A model generated the notes under the pieces. The model had not been told where the DNA came from and ran no database searches. It saw only the letters and a program-made list of their open reading frames with translations. A program made the position numbers and the translations under genes. DNA of 64,000 nt from Aldersonia sp. NBC_00410 (GTDB lineage Bacteria > Actinomycetota > Actinomycetes > Mycobacteriales > Mycobacteriaceae). The DNA lies in NCBI RefSeq assembly GCF_026342035.1, contig NZ_JAPENM010000003.1, forward strand, positions 124,001-188,000, in the 5' to 3' direction. This document shows, piece by piece, positions 23,774 through 33,800 of the stretch. How positions within the stretch are numbered: position 1 is the first letter of the stretch; each line of letters opens with the position of its first letter.

Positions 23774-24994
23774 GTGCGCGAAGTGCTGCTGTTGTGCTGG
23801 CGCGACACCGGGCACCCGCAGGGCGGCGGCAGCGAGCGGTACCTGCAACAGGTCGGCGCGCAGCTCGCGGCGAGGGGGGTCCGGGTCACGTTGCGCACCG
23901 CTCGCTACCCCGGTGCGCCGCGCCGGGAAACGATGGACGGGGTGCGGATCAGCCGTGGCGGTGGCCGGTTCTCCGTCTACCCGCGAGCACTGGCCGCGAT
24001 CGCGCTCGGCCGGCTCGGGCTCGGGCCGCTGCGCGACATCGCGCCCGACGCCGTCATCGACACGCAGAACGGCATCCCGTTCTTCGCCACGTTCGCCGCG
24101 CACGCGCCGGTCACCCTGCTCGTGCACCACGGCCATCGGGAACAGTGGCCGGTCGCGGGCCGGCTCGTCGGCAGGTTCGGCTGGTGGCTCGAATCGGTGC
24201 TGTCCCCGCGCGCGCATCGGCGTAATCAGTACCTCACCGTTTCGCTGCCCTCGGCCGAGGAACTCGCCGCGCTCGGCGTCGACCGGCATCGGATCGCGGT
24301 CGTGCGCAACGGCGCCGAGCCCGTCCCCGCCGAGGTCCAGGCAGGGGTGCCGGAGGCGCGCACCGGGCATCCGAGCATCGTCGTGCTGTCCCGGCTCGTG
24401 CCGCACAAGCAGATCGAGGACGCGCTCGCGGCCGTCGCCGTGCTGCGCGGGCAGCATCGGGGCCTGCATCTGGACGTGGTTGGCGGCGGCTGGTGGGCCG
24501 ACAACCTCGCCGAGCGGGCCCGCGAACTCGGCATCGAACGCGACGTGACCTTCCACGGTCATGTGTCCGAGGAACGCAAGCACGAACTGCTCGCCCGCGC
24601 CTGGGTGCATGTGCTGCCGTCCCGCAAGGAGGGCTGGGGGCTGGCCGTCATCGAGGCCGCGCAGCACGGGGTACCGACGGTCGGCTACCGCAGCTCGCGC
24701 GGGCTGACCGACTCGATCATCGACGGCGTCACCGGCCTGCTCGTCGACGATGTGCCGACCTTGACCGACGCGGTCGGGGAACTGCTCGGCGACGCGGACA
24801 TGCGCGTCCAACTCGGTGAGAAGGCGCGGATCCGCTCGCGTGAATTCTCCTGGACCCAGTGCGCCGCCGGGGTGCGCGAGGTGCTCGACGCCACCGTGCG
24901 CGGCGAGTACGTGTCAGGACTGGTTGGTGTTGGACCGGCCGGCGCGGCGTCGGCGGATCATCTCGACGAGCAGCAGCAACGCGCTGCCGGCTAG
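23774..24994 (+). CDS. GT4-family glycosyltransferase (Rv0225-like)
   Basis: A 406-residue GT-B glycosyltransferase. The N-terminal acceptor domain opens with LLLCWRDTGHPQGGGSERY, the G-G-S/A-E/G pattern of retaining GT4 enzymes. The donor domain contains SIVVLSRLVPHKQIEDALAA (about 200-220), VLPSRKEGWGLAVIEAAQHG (about 280, the E-x7-E motif) and VPTVGYRSSRGLTDSI. It transfers sugar from a nucleotide donor. No membrane helix, so cytoplasmic. GTG 23774 is preceded by GAGG at six bases. Its last 81 bp overlap the end of the opposite-strand membrane protein gene. Confidence 0.88.
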   Translation: MREVLLLCWRDTGHPQGGGSERYLQQVGAQLAARGVRVTLRTARYPGAPRRETMDGVRISRGGGRFSVYPRALAAIALGRLGLGPLRDIAPDAVIDTQNGIPFFATFAAHAPVTLLVHHGHREQWPVAGRLVGRFGWWLESVLSPRAHRRNQYLTVSLPSAEELAALGVDRHRIAVVRNGAEPVPAEVQAGVPEARTGHPSIVVLSRLVPHKQIEDALAAVAVLRGQHRGLHLDVVGGGWWADNLAERARELGIERDVTFHGHVSEERKHELLARAWVHVLPSRKEGWGLAVIEAAQHGVPTVGYRSSRGLTDSIIDGVTGLLVDDVPTLTDAVGELLGDADMRVQLGEKARIRSREFSWTQCAAGVREVLDATVRGEYVSGLVGVGPAGAASADHLDEQQQRAAG

Positions 24995-26683
24995 CAGCAC
25001 CGCCCACACCAGATGGGCGAATACGGCGAGCCATCGGTGCTCCGCCCGGTCTTCGGCGGCACCGGGCACGCGGTAGAGCGTGAGTTCGTCGTCGCGGTAG
25101 ACCTGTTCGAGCTCGGCGAGGGTCCGGTGCGACTCGCCGACCGGACCGACCGACGTGTGCTGCTCGAGCACCCAGCCCACCCCGAGTTCGGCCAGCCGTC
25201 GCGGCGAGTCCCCGGCGAGCAGCGCCGCCTCGACCTCGCTTGCGCGGCTGCCCTCGCCGGCAACCACCGCCCCGCGTACCGGCAATTGCCCGGTCTGCAA
25301 CACATCGCGCGGCAGGATTCGCGGCGACGGATCGAGCACCGGCGCCGAACCGGACCACGGGAAGATGCGGAACATGCCGGCCGGCAACGCCGCGACATCG
25401 GTGTCGTCATTCGAGCGCTCGACGATGCCGGCCACGGTGTGCCAGGACCCGGGGTAGTGCACTGGACGAAGTGCGCCGCCGACGCCCCACGCCAGATCGG
25501 GCAGCACCGCGATCAGCGCCACGATCGACACCAGCGCGGGGACAACGGCGTTGCGGAAGCGGGCACCCAGCCACGCGCAGCCCGCGGCCGCCGACAGGGC
25601 GTAACCCGGCATGGCAAGGGCCACCCACTTCTGGGTATCGCGCAGCAGCCCCCAGCCCGGGACGTGCTCGACCGCCCAGCGCATGAACTCCATTCCCGGC
25701 GGCGTCGCAGCGAGCGCGGGCAACAACACGGCGGCAACGGTGAGCACACCGAGCCCGCGGACCACCGGGTCGACGCGGCGCCGCCACAACACCGGCACCC
25801 CGACCGCGACGACGACCAGCAGGACCAGCGTCGCCACCACGGCGAACAGGCTCGTTCGGCTGCCCGGCACGGCGTCGGCATTCCAGATTCCACCGAGGCC
25901 GGCCAGGCCGGCGAGCGTGCCGAGACCCGGCTCGGCCCGTGCCGCGAACGCCGCCACACCGGCCGGGTCGGATTCGGCGCCGGCCCCGGACAGCGCAGCG
26001 GCAACCAGCCACGGCGTGGACGCCAGCACGGTGAGGATCAGTAGCCCGGGCAGGCCGCGGATTCCGACGATGGCCGCGGCGGTCACCGCGGCGAGCAGGG
26101 CGCCCGTCGGGGTGAGCGCGGCGGCAGTCAGGCACAGCGCGAGCGCAGCCCACGCCTGCCACCCCGCGCGGCGGCGCACGCGCAGCGCCGCGACCACCGT
26201 CCACGGCAGCGCCGCGTAGCCGGCCAGCAGACTCCAGTGGCCCTGCAACAACCGTTCGGCGACATACGGGTTCCAGATCGCCACCGTCGCGGCTACCAAG
26301 GTGGCGCCGGTGCCCAGCGCGGGCAGCACCGCGCCCACCATTCGCGCCGCGCCCCAGCCGGCGAGCCACAGCGCCAGCAGCAGGATCACCTTCACCGCGA
26401 GGCAGCCGCCGATCACCGGAGAGAGCACAGCGAGCAGTGCGTCCTGCGGAACGGCCCGCGGCGCCGCATCGCCGAGGCCGAGCGCCGAATCGGTGAGGTA
26501 GGAACGCGGCGTGCTGACCGCGTCGCGCAGCAGCAGACAACCGGAGCCGAACAGCGGGCCAAACACGAGCGCCGCCAGGGCCAGGCTGTATGCCGGCGCC
26601 GTGGCAGCGACATTGCGCCCCGTCGCGGCAGCGACTTTGCGCCACGTCGCGGCAGCGACCATGCGCCACCGCGCGGTGTTCAT
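24914..26683 (-). CDS. Multi-pass membrane protein, Rv0226c-like, GT-C-like
   Basis: A 589-residue protein. Three short imperfect repeats at the N-terminus (RWRMVAAAT, WRKVAAAT, GRNVAAT) are followed by about 12 membrane helices to residue ~430. A soluble region follows (~440-555, with SWHTVAGIVERSNDDTDVAA), then a last helix and the basic tail RRRRAGRS. The pattern is that of GT-C-like polyprenyl-sugar enzymes or uncharacterised actinobacterial envelope proteins; no catalytic motif is certain. In M. tuberculosis Rv0226c holds the same position, opposite Rv0225. ATG 26683; TAGGGT lies eight bases upstream. It overlaps the glycosyltransferase 3' end by 81 bp and is divergent from the flippase gene. 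Confidence 0.75.
   Translation of the reverse strand: MNTARWRMVAAATWRKVAAATGRNVAATAPAYSLALAALVFGPLFGSGCLLLRDAVSTPRSYLTDSALGLGDAAPRAVPQDALLAVLSPVIGGCLAVKVILLLALWLAGWGAARMVGAVLPALGTGATLVAATVAIWNPYVAERLLQGHWSLLAGYAALPWTVVAALRVRRRAGWQAWAALALCLTAAALTPTGALLAAVTAAAIVGIRGLPGLLILTVLASTPWLVAAALSGAGAESDPAGVAAFAARAEPGLGTLAGLAGLGGIWNADAVPGSRTSLFAVVATLVLLVVVAVGVPVLWRRRVDPVVRGLGVLTVAAVLLPALAATPPGMEFMRWAVEHVPGWGLLRDTQKWVALAMPGYALSAAAGCAWLGARFRNAVVPALVSIVALIAVLPDLAWGVGGALRPVHYPGSWHTVAGIVERSNDDTDVAALPAGMFRIFPWSGSAPVLDPSPRILPRDVLQTGQLPVRGAVVAGEGSRASEVEAALLAGDSPRRLAELGVGWVLEQHTSVGPVGESHRTLAELEQVYRDDELTLYRVPGAAEDRAEHRWLAVFAHLVWAVLLAGSALLLLVEMIRRRRAGRSNTNQS
26601..26673 (-). repeat. 24-bp tandem repeats in the 5' end of the Rv0226c-like gene
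   Basis: 26613-26636 and 26637-26660 are 24-bp units (TTGCGCC-C/A-CGTCGCGGCAGCGAC-T/C, two differences), with partial copies on both sides. They encode repeated K/M/N-VAAAT blocks before the first membrane helix. In-frame, so the length may vary between strains. Confidence 0.75.
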
Positions 26684-26727
26684 GGGCGTTCACCCTAATG
26701 CGGGGTGGTCGATGCGATCATGGCCCG

Positions 26728-27942
26728 GTGAGAACCCGCGCCGTCCCGTCCGCTTTCGCCGGGATGGGGCTCGTCACCGCGGGAGCGATGATCGCCAACA
26801 TCGCCAGCTATCTGATGCACGTCCCGGCCAGCCGCTGGCTCGGACTCGACGGGTACAGCGAGTTCGCCAGTCTGATCGGCCTGCAGTTGCTGCTCGCGGT
26901 GCCGGGCCTGGCGCTGCAGACGGTGATCGCGCGTGATGTGGTGCGCGGTGCGCCGCTCGACCGGCTGCGGGCGCTCGAACTGCGCTGCGCCGCGATCGTG
27001 GCCGTGGTGGCGGTCGCCGCCGTGCCGATCGTGGTGTGGGCGTTGCAGGTCGGTCTCGACGCGGCGGTCGCGGCGCTGATCACCGCACCGCTGCTCGTGC
27101 TGCTCTCCGGCGAACAGGGCCGGCTGCAGGGCGAGAATCGGTTCGGCGAACTGGCTTTCGTGCTGGCGCTGACCGGTGTCGCCCGCGCGGCCCCCGCCGT
27201 GCTCGTGCTCGGGCTCGGCGGCGGACCCGCCGCGGCGCTCGCTGCCTCTGCCGTCGGTTTCGCGGTCGCGACGTTCGTGGCGTCGCGGCTGGCCGGCCGG
27301 TCCGGCGAACCGCGTGCGCGCACGGACGTAGCGGCGCCCGGGGTGGTCGCCGTGCTGCGCGCCTCGCAGGTGCAGCTCGTGCTGATCGCGCTCACCTCGG
27401 TCGATCTCATCCTGTCCCGCGTCGTGCTCGATTCCGACGATGCGAGTCTGTACGCGCTCGGCGCGGTCGCGACCAAGGTCGCGTTCTGGCTGCCGCAGGC
27501 GGTCGGGATGGTGCTGTATCCGCGGATGGCCAACCCGCAGCAATTGACCGGCGCGATGCGGCTGACCCTGTCCGTGCTCGTCGGCCTCGGCGTGCTCACC
27601 GTCGGCGCGGTCGCGCTGGCGTCCCCGCTGGTGCCGTTGATCGTCGGCGACGACTACGCGCCCATTCAGGGGATGCTGTGGGCGTTCGCAGCGGACGGCG
27701 CGTTTCTCGCGGTGCTGCAGGGCGCGCTGCTCGTCACGATCGCGACCGAACGGACCGTGGTCGCCGCGATCGCCTGGGTGGTGCTCGCCGTGGAGATCGC
27801 GCTGATCCTCGTCGTGGCGGGCTCCATTGGTGAACTCATCGCGGTCGCCGCTTCCGGTGCCGCGATCGCCGCCGTCGCTGCGTGGTCGGTTGAGCTTTTC
27901 GAAGCCAGGCGGCGGGAGCTGCGGTTACCGTCGAGAGCATGA
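26728..27942 (+). CDS. Wzx-like polysaccharide flippase family membrane protein
   Basis: A 404-residue protein with about 12 hydrophobic segments and the overall pattern of MOP-superfamily (Wzx/MATE-like) flippases: GMGLVTAGAMIANIASYLM at the start, ALASPLVPLIVGDDYAPIQG (the conserved P-x-V-x-x-LYG-like position) near 300. Such proteins move lipid-linked sugars across the membrane. GTG 26728 is used because the frame opens just after the divergent gene; there is no clear Shine-Dalgarno, and GATCAT six bases upstream is a weak leaderless -10. It is coupled to the following small gene by ATGA. It has no counterpart that I recall between Rv0226c and Rv0227c. Confidence 0.75.
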   Translation: MRTRAVPSAFAGMGLVTAGAMIANIASYLMHVPASRWLGLDGYSEFASLIGLQLLLAVPGLALQTVIARDVVRGAPLDRLRALELRCAAIVAVVAVAAVPIVVWALQVGLDAAVAALITAPLLVLLSGEQGRLQGENRFGELAFVLALTGVARAAPAVLVLGLGGGPAAALAASAVGFAVATFVASRLAGRSGEPRARTDVAAPGVVAVLRASQVQLVLIALTSVDLILSRVVLDSDDASLYALGAVATKVAFWLPQAVGMVLYPRMANPQQLTGAMRLTLSVLVGLGVLTVGAVALASPLVPLIVGDDYAPIQGMLWAFAADGAFLAVLQGALLVTIATERTVVAAIAWVVLAVEIALILVVAGSIGELIAVAASGAAIAAVAAWSVELFEARRRELRLPSRA

Positions 27943-28298
27943 TCACCGCGATGCATGCGCTGCTCTACGCCGACGACCCCGACGCGGCGCGGGACTTCTT
28001 CCGCGACGTGCTCGGCTGGCCGCATGTCGACGCCGGGGGCGGCTGGTTGATCTTCCGGTCCGGACCGAGCGAGCTGGCTCTGCACCCCGCGGGGAGCAGC
28101 GGTCCGCAACACGAGATCTCGTTCATGTGCGACGACTTGGACGCGACGATCCGCGATCTGGCCGCCAAGGGCGCGCGGTTCAGCGGCGGGATCGACGAGC
28201 AGCGGTGGGGCCGCCTCACCAAACTGGAAGTGCCCGGTGCGGGTGCCGTCCTGCTCTACGAGCCGAAGCACCCGCCCGGGCATTCACTGCCTGCGTAA
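27939..28298 (+). CDS. VOC-family (glyoxalase-fold) protein
   Basis: A 119-residue single-domain vicinal-oxygen-chelate protein. The first half-site is ALLYADDPDAARDFFRDVLG and then WPHVDAGGGWLIFR. The second is HEISFMCDDLDATIRDLAAK with AVLLYEPKHPP. Possible metal ligands are H80 and E109 (from HEISF and LYEPK). The family includes glyoxalase I, dioxygenases and antibiotic-binding proteins; no specific substrate can be named. Its ATG overlaps the flippase stop. It ends six bp from the convergent DUF3068 gene. Confidence 0.8.
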   Translation: MITAMHALLYADDPDAARDFFRDVLGWPHVDAGGGWLIFRSGPSELALHPAGSSGPQHEISFMCDDLDATIRDLAAKGARFSGGIDEQRWGRLTKLEVPGAGAVLLYEPKHPPGHSLPA

Positions 28299-28304
28299 TT
28301 CGCC

Positions 28305-29444
28305 TCAGATCCGGTCGTCGCGGTGGACCGGGATCTCCTCGGTCCTGTCCGTGGTCCAGTCGTGGCCGGGCTCAGGGGTGGTAGCCGTGGAGTCCGCCGG
28401 GTCGGTGGGACCGCCGGTCTCGGCGGGATCCTTCGGACCCTTGCCGCGACGCACACCGAGCACGATCCCGATCACCAGCGCGATCACGCCGAGGATGCCG
28501 AACACGATCGGCAGGATGCGGCCGAACAGCGAGATCTTGTCGATGCCGTCCTTCGCCTTCTCCAGCTGCGACTCGACGGTGTTCTCGTCGAAGGTCAGAT
28601 TCGTGTTCAGTACGGTCAGCTCGGGCTTGTCGCCGCTGCGCGCGTAGAACTGAACGGGCTTCTCCTGGCCCTTGACGATGACGCCCGTCACCGGCTCGAT
28701 CCACAGATCGCGCTCGTTGCTGTACCAGCGGGTCATCGTCACCGGGGTGCTGCCGCCCACGACGCCCCACTTCGCGGCGGGCAGGGTGAGCTTGTTGGTC
28801 GGCGAAGCGACCACCTTCGACAGATCGACCGGGTCGATCTTCTGATGGAAGTGGTACACCTTCTGGCCGTTGATCTCCGTCTCCTCGACGAAGTCGATGT
28901 CGAACGACTCGCGTGCATTGATGTCGAAGTACGGGTAGGTCTTCTGCTCGGTGTCGAACGGGAAGCGGTACTGCAGACCGTCGTGTGCGACCTCTTCGGC
29001 CGGCTTGGTGCCCTCGATCTGGATCGAACCGACCGGATCCTCGACCGGCATGCCGGTCTTGCGATCGACGGTCACCCGGTCCACCGATGCGGTGAGCAGG
29101 CCGGTGTCGCCCTGCTTGTCGGTGCGGCGCAGCGTGGTGCCGGCCTGAATCGTCATCTTGTCCGCGTCCGATGGCTCCTCGACGGTGAGGAAGCGCTGCG
29201 ACACCATCGGCACGCCCTTGTCGACCTGCGCGCGGCCGGGGCCCGACGTCAGCGTGGCCGAGTTCAGCACCTCGCCGCCCTCGTCCGGTGTCGTGGCCAC
29301 CGTGGTGATCTCGAGGTCGAGCGGTGTCTTGGCCAGCTGGCTCACCGTGTAGGTGGGCAGCATCAGTGCGCCGACGATCAAGAACGCGCCGAGCCCGACG
29401 AGTATGTAGGCCAGCGTCCGTCCCGAATTCGATCGCTCCGCCAT
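28305..29444 (-). CDS. DUF3068 / PorA-superfamily envelope protein (Rv0227c-like)
   Basis: A 379-residue protein with one N-terminal helix (LAYILVGLGAFLIVGALML), a large extracytoplasmic domain (~35-310), and a C-terminal helix (ILPIVFGILGVIALVIGIVL), then a charged, proline-containing tail facing the cytosol. Landmarks are LTSGPGRAQVDKGVPMVSQR, YRFPFDTEQKTYPYFDINA and PVTMTRWYSNERDLWIEPVT. These match DUF3068, grouped with porin PorA-like proteins and represented by Rv0227c. GAGGA lies six bases before ATG 29444. It is divergent from the acyltransferase gene by 198 bp. Molecular role unknown; an envelope role follows from topology and context. Confidence 0.85.
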   Translation of the reverse strand: MAERSNSGRTLAYILVGLGAFLIVGALMLPTYTVSQLAKTPLDLEITTVATTPDEGGEVLNSATLTSGPGRAQVDKGVPMVSQRFLTVEEPSDADKMTIQAGTTLRRTDKQGDTGLLTASVDRVTVDRKTGMPVEDPVGSIQIEGTKPAEEVAHDGLQYRFPFDTEQKTYPYFDINARESFDIDFVEETEINGQKVYHFHQKIDPVDLSKVVASPTNKLTLPAAKWGVVGGSTPVTMTRWYSNERDLWIEPVTGVIVKGQEKPVQFYARSGDKPELTVLNTNLTFDENTVESQLEKAKDGIDKISLFGRILPIVFGILGVIALVIGIVLGVRRGKGPKDPAETGGPTDPADSTATTPEPGHDWTTDRTEEIPVHRDDRI

Positions 29445-29642
29445 CGAATCTCCTCAACCTCGCATCGTTTGCCCGCCGGACAGACACGGTCCGACCGCCA
29501 ACGGCCCAAATTGGACAGCTGATCGTGGCAGACACTAACAGCCGTCGGCCCGGGTCCGGTTGGCCGAGGTCCGGTCCCGGCGCGTCGTCGCTCCGCGACA
29601 GGTGTAAACGGCAGTGCCGGTAACCAGGCACACTTGAGCGCG

Positions 29643-30896
29643 ATGACCGTCACCCGCACCGCCGATTCGGAGCAGGCGTCTGCGCTGGCCGGCCCGTCGC
29701 CGCGGGCGTTCGTGCCTGCCCTCGAGGGGATGCGCGGCTACGCGGCGCTCGGCGTGGTGGTCACCCACGTCGCATTCCAGACCGCGGCCGCCTCGACGCC
29801 GGTGCTCGGACGGGTCTGGAGCCGGTTCGATCTTGCGGTTGCGGTGTTCTTCGCCCTGTCCGGGTTCCTGCTGTGGCGCCCGCACGCCGCCGCGGCGCGG
29901 GGTGGCGCGGCCGCCCCGACGACCGGGCGCTACCTGCTGCACCGCGCGGCGCGAATCCTGCCGGCGTACTGGGTGGCGGTGTGCGCGGTGCTGCTGTTCC
30001 TGCCGCAGGCGGGCAGCGGATTCCGGCTGTGGCTGGCCAATCTCGGACTCGTGCAGGTGTTCGTGCCGCTGACACTCACCGACGGGCTCACCCAGATGTG
30101 GAGCCTGTCCGTCGAGTTCGCGTTCTATCTATTGCTGCCGGTGATCGCCTTCGCGCTGCTCGGGCTGCGCGGCGCGCGGGCGCGGTGGCGGCTGCCGGTC
30201 CTGCTCGGGGCCGCGGTGCTGTCGCTCGGCTGGGCGTTTCTGCCGATCCCGACGCCGAACGCGATCCACTCCGACAACTGGCTGCCCGGGTACTTTCCAT
30301 GGTTCGCGGCGGGCATGGTGCTCGCCGAGTTGGTCGTCGTCGAGGTCCCACGGATGCGCCGGCTGGCGGATCGCCGGATCGTGATGGGCCTGGTGGCGAT
30401 CGTTGCGTTCGGGTTGGCGACCACCGAACTCGCCGGGCCGGAAGGTCTGGTGCGTCCCGAGCCGTGGCAGTACGCGACGAAGATTGCGCTCGGCGCGATC
30501 CTCGGCTTCGCGTTGCTTGCGCCGCTGGTCCTCGGTACCGGTCGGCGCAGGAGCGGAGCCCGCGGAGCGACCAGACAGCACCGCATCCTCACCCACCCGA
30601 TCTCGCTGGCGCTCGGCCGGTGGTCCTACGGGATCTTCATCTGGCATCTGGCCGTGCTCGCGGTGGTGTTTCCGACGTTCGGCATCGCGCCGTTCCAGGG
30701 GCGCTTCGTGTTCGTGCTGATCGCCACCGTGCTGCTCACCCTGCCCGTGGCGGCGGCGAGCTATTCGCTCGTGGAGGAGCCGGTGCGCCGCGCGCTGCGG
30801 GAGTGGGAGCGTCGGCGGAGTAATCGCGCGAACCGCGGCGTCAGCGGCAGTGCCGCGACCCCAACCGCGACGACCGCGAGCAACGCCGGCAGCTGA
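29643..30896 (+). CDS. Acyltransferase 3 family membrane protein (Rv0228-like)
   Basis: A 417-residue protein with about ten membrane helices of the acyltransferase-3 family (O-acetyl or succinyl transfer to envelope sugars). Family landmarks are PALEGMRGYAALGVVVTHVA (catalytic histidine near 45), FFALSGFLLWRPHAA (about 75-90), GLTQMWSLSVEFAFYLLLPV (about 145-165) and GRWSYGIFIWHLAVLAVV. The loop GRRRSGARGATRQHR (about 300-315) is encoded by the dispersed 23-bp element and is absent from the usual family pattern. ATG 29643 is preferred over an upstream TTG. The gene end overlaps the convergent aftD end by 136 bp. Confidence 0.88.
   Translation: MTVTRTADSEQASALAGPSPRAFVPALEGMRGYAALGVVVTHVAFQTAAASTPVLGRVWSRFDLAVAVFFALSGFLLWRPHAAAARGGAAAPTTGRYLLHRAARILPAYWVAVCAVLLFLPQAGSGFRLWLANLGLVQVFVPLTLTDGLTQMWSLSVEFAFYLLLPVIAFALLGLRGARARWRLPVLLGAAVLSLGWAFLPIPTPNAIHSDNWLPGYFPWFAAGMVLAELVVVEVPRMRRLADRRIVMGLVAIVAFGLATTELAGPEGLVRPEPWQYATKIALGAILGFALLAPLVLGTGRRRSGARGATRQHRILTHPISLALGRWSYGIFIWHLAVLAVVFPTFGIAPFQGRFVFVLIATVLLTLPVAAASYSLVEEPVRRALREWERRRSNRANRGVSGSAATPTATTASNAGS
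30550..30572 (+). repeat. Copy of the dispersed 23-bp element inside the acyltransferase gene
   Basis: These 23 bp are identical to the reverse complement of 8934-8956. The following bases (AGACAGCACC) continue the similarity to the 33-bp unit there. The frame read here (GARGAT) differs from that in the NYN gene (AEPAER). Confidence 0.8.
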
Positions 30897-33800
30897 ACCC
30901 ACAACGAATGCCCCAGGTAGCCGTCGGCGGAGCGCCACGGCCCGCGCGACAGCAACGCGGTGGCCGCGATCGTGCCGCCGCCGGCGACCGCCGCGAGGCC
31001 GAGCGCGGTGACGCGCGCACCCCAGCGGCGCAGTGCCAGTGCCGCACCGGCCAGGCCGGTCGCCGCGACTGCGGTGCCGACGGGTCCGGCGATGACGGTG
31101 GCGGTGGCGAGGACGCCTGCCGCGGCGAGCAGCGTGCTGCGCCACGGGTGCGGTGCCGCGCTTGGTGAGGTGCCGGCCTTGCGGCGCCACAGGGCGAGCG
31201 TGAACAGGACGAGTAGCAGGGCGAGGCCGCCGAAGATGCCGATGCGGTACCAGCGGTCGAGCGGGTAGTCGAGCGAGATCGGTCCGCTCGTGCCCGCGGG
31301 GACGATCCAGCCCTGTTGCCAACCGTTCACCACGATCGGAGTCAGCTCCGTGCCGTCCGACGTGCGGGCGTGCCAGCCGGGGTTCGTGCTCTCCGGCACC
31401 ACGAGCACGCGCTCGTTCGGGTTGGCCGTGACGTCGATCGAACGGTGGCTCTCGGTCCACTCGGTGATCGATTCGCCGACCGGAGTCGTCGTGGCCACGG
31501 TTACGGGTGGCGCGGTGACATCGTCGAGCCGCAGCGCGTCGACAAAGAAAGCGCCGCCAGGGCGCACCGTCACATCCTGCTGGCCGACGGGCAGCGGCGC
31601 CGTTCCGTCGGCAGCGCAGGGTTGCGCGAAAAGCGTTGCACCGGAACGTAACTGCTCCGCAGTCGCGGTCACCGAGGTCTGGATCGGCTGTCCGCCGACC
31701 GAGAGTTCAGGGCCGTCGGCGCAGTCGACGGTGATCAGGCGATCGGGATCGCTTCCGCCGCCGATCGGTTGACCATCGGCGCCGAGGATCGCCACCTCGG
31801 CGAGCCCGGGCGGCATCGGCTGCAGGAAGCCGATGCCGGCGAGGTCGAACGCCCGATCCCAGCTCTGGATGCTCAGCTCGACGCGATCGGTGACCCGTGG
31901 ATGCAGCGCGATCGGCTCGTCACCCACTTCGCGCACCTGTGTTCCATTACCGACTTCGCGCACCTGTGTTCCATTACCGACTTCGCGCACCTGGGGTCCG
32001 TCGCCGAGGTTCACCGCGACGCTGGTGGGTGCCGCCGGCAGTGCGCCCAGACTCGACGCGATCTGCAGCCCGGTGACCAATTGCGGGCCGGGCAGGTCGA
32101 TGGTCAGCGTCGGCTTCGGCCCGGCCGGTTCGCGGATCGTCTCCTGCGACGCGGTCCATGTGGTGCGCGGATCGCCGTCCGTGGCCGCGAGCGCGGACCC
32201 GCGCGGATCCGCGGAGTCCGACTTCCCATGGGCGACGGGACGGCCCGGCTCGAGGAGCAGGGCGTCGAGTTCGGGGCCGGGCCGCGACCGCACGGTCAGG
32301 CTCGGTGCGACGGTCGCGGCCGCCGGGACCGAGAGCGTGCGCTGGAAAGTGTTGGGCTGCTCGGGCGGCACCGTCAGCGCGTTCGAGCAGCGCACGCGAT
32401 CGGGCGCGTCCACGCATCCGGTGCGGCCGGGCAGTTCCTGACCGAGATCCCAGCCGCGAACGTCCGCGCCGGGCGGGGTCGGCGGCAGCACCGTGCGGTG
32501 CCGAATCTCGACCGGCACGGGGGTGTCGGGCGCCGAGTAGTCATCGAGGGACACCTCGCTGATGCCGAACTGGAAACCGACCGAACCGTCCTCGGTTTGC
32601 GTCGCGACGATCCGCACCCACGAGGTCTCGCCGGGCGGCAGCGCGATGGTCAGCGGCGTGCCCGGTTCGCCGATCCGCGCCGCGGTGCTGCCCCGCGCGG
32701 TCTGCACTTCGACCCATTTCACGGGTGCGCCGATGGCCGCCGGGCTGACCGTCAGATGCAGCAGGCCACCGCGGATCGGGTGGTCCAGATCGAGTTGCAT
32801 CCACTGGCCGACTGCGCTTTCGAGGGCGTTGCTGAACCAGGCGGTGTCGTCGTCACCGTCGACGGCTGCGGGCGCGCCGCTGCCCGGTGCGCTCCCGCCG
32901 AGCTGAGTGGCATCGGCTGCGGAGCTCGACGTGGTCACCGCCGCGCCGGACCATTCGCCGCGCACCGGTTGGGTTCCGTCGACCGGGTAGTCGGGCACCC
33001 GGTTGCGGGTGCGGCGCGGATCGCCGGCCGTCCGGATCGCGGAACTGTGGTTGTCGACCTGCCCGAAGTCGGTCTCGCGATCGACCGGGGTATCGGTGAC
33101 GGTCACGGTGTCGACCGGCAATCCGGCGCGCTCGGCGTCGGCGGCGAGCAAAACCGGGCCGGCCGCACCGGAGCTATTGCGGCGCAACAGGGCTTCGGGT
33201 CCGCCGGCGACGACCGGCAGGGCTGCGGCATCCGTGAGATACGGCTCGCTCGATCCGCCCGGACTCAGCGGCTCGACGCGGTAGATCTCGATCGCCGGAT
33301 AGCCGGGTTGCAGATCGCCGTCCACGGTCAGGCCCTCGACCTTGCGCGGCCCGATCTCGTCGCCGAACTCGGCGACCTTGGTGAGACCGGGGGAACCCTC
33401 GAGCGCCTGGTGCACGAGCACCGGCCGGGTCGAGCGCGAGGTGTCCGGATCGAGGTCGTTGCGCACGACGACATAGCCGATGCCCTGCCCGCGCAGGGTG
33501 CCCCCGAGCCCGGCCGACGGGTGGCCGTCGGCGATGAGTCGCTGCACCGAGTCCATGGCACGAATCGCGCCCGGCGGGGTCAGCGGCACGGCGTCGCGGA
33601 CCGCCCACGGCGTGTCGGCCAACGCCTGCAGCGGTTCGTCTCGGGTCATGCCCCACACCTGGATGGCGAACGGCGCCCCCGGCACGACGAGCGCGCGGTC
33701 GGCCAGCGCAGAGCTGTCGGTGTGCTCGGACGCGTCGGTGGTGGCGTGTGTGCCGAGCCAGTCCGCGGCCTCGTGCCAGTGGTCCGGTACGGCGTCGTAG

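Noticed and set aside
23675-24811. Upstream extension of the methyltransferase frame to 24811
   Set aside because: The extension runs antisense through the GT4 glycosyltransferase gene and is low-complexity; GTG 23674 has a good ribosome site and fits the family length.
31926-31993. Short direct repeats as a CRISPR array
   Set aside because: The units are contiguous with no spacers, keep the aftD reading frame and number fewer than three; no cas genes are present.
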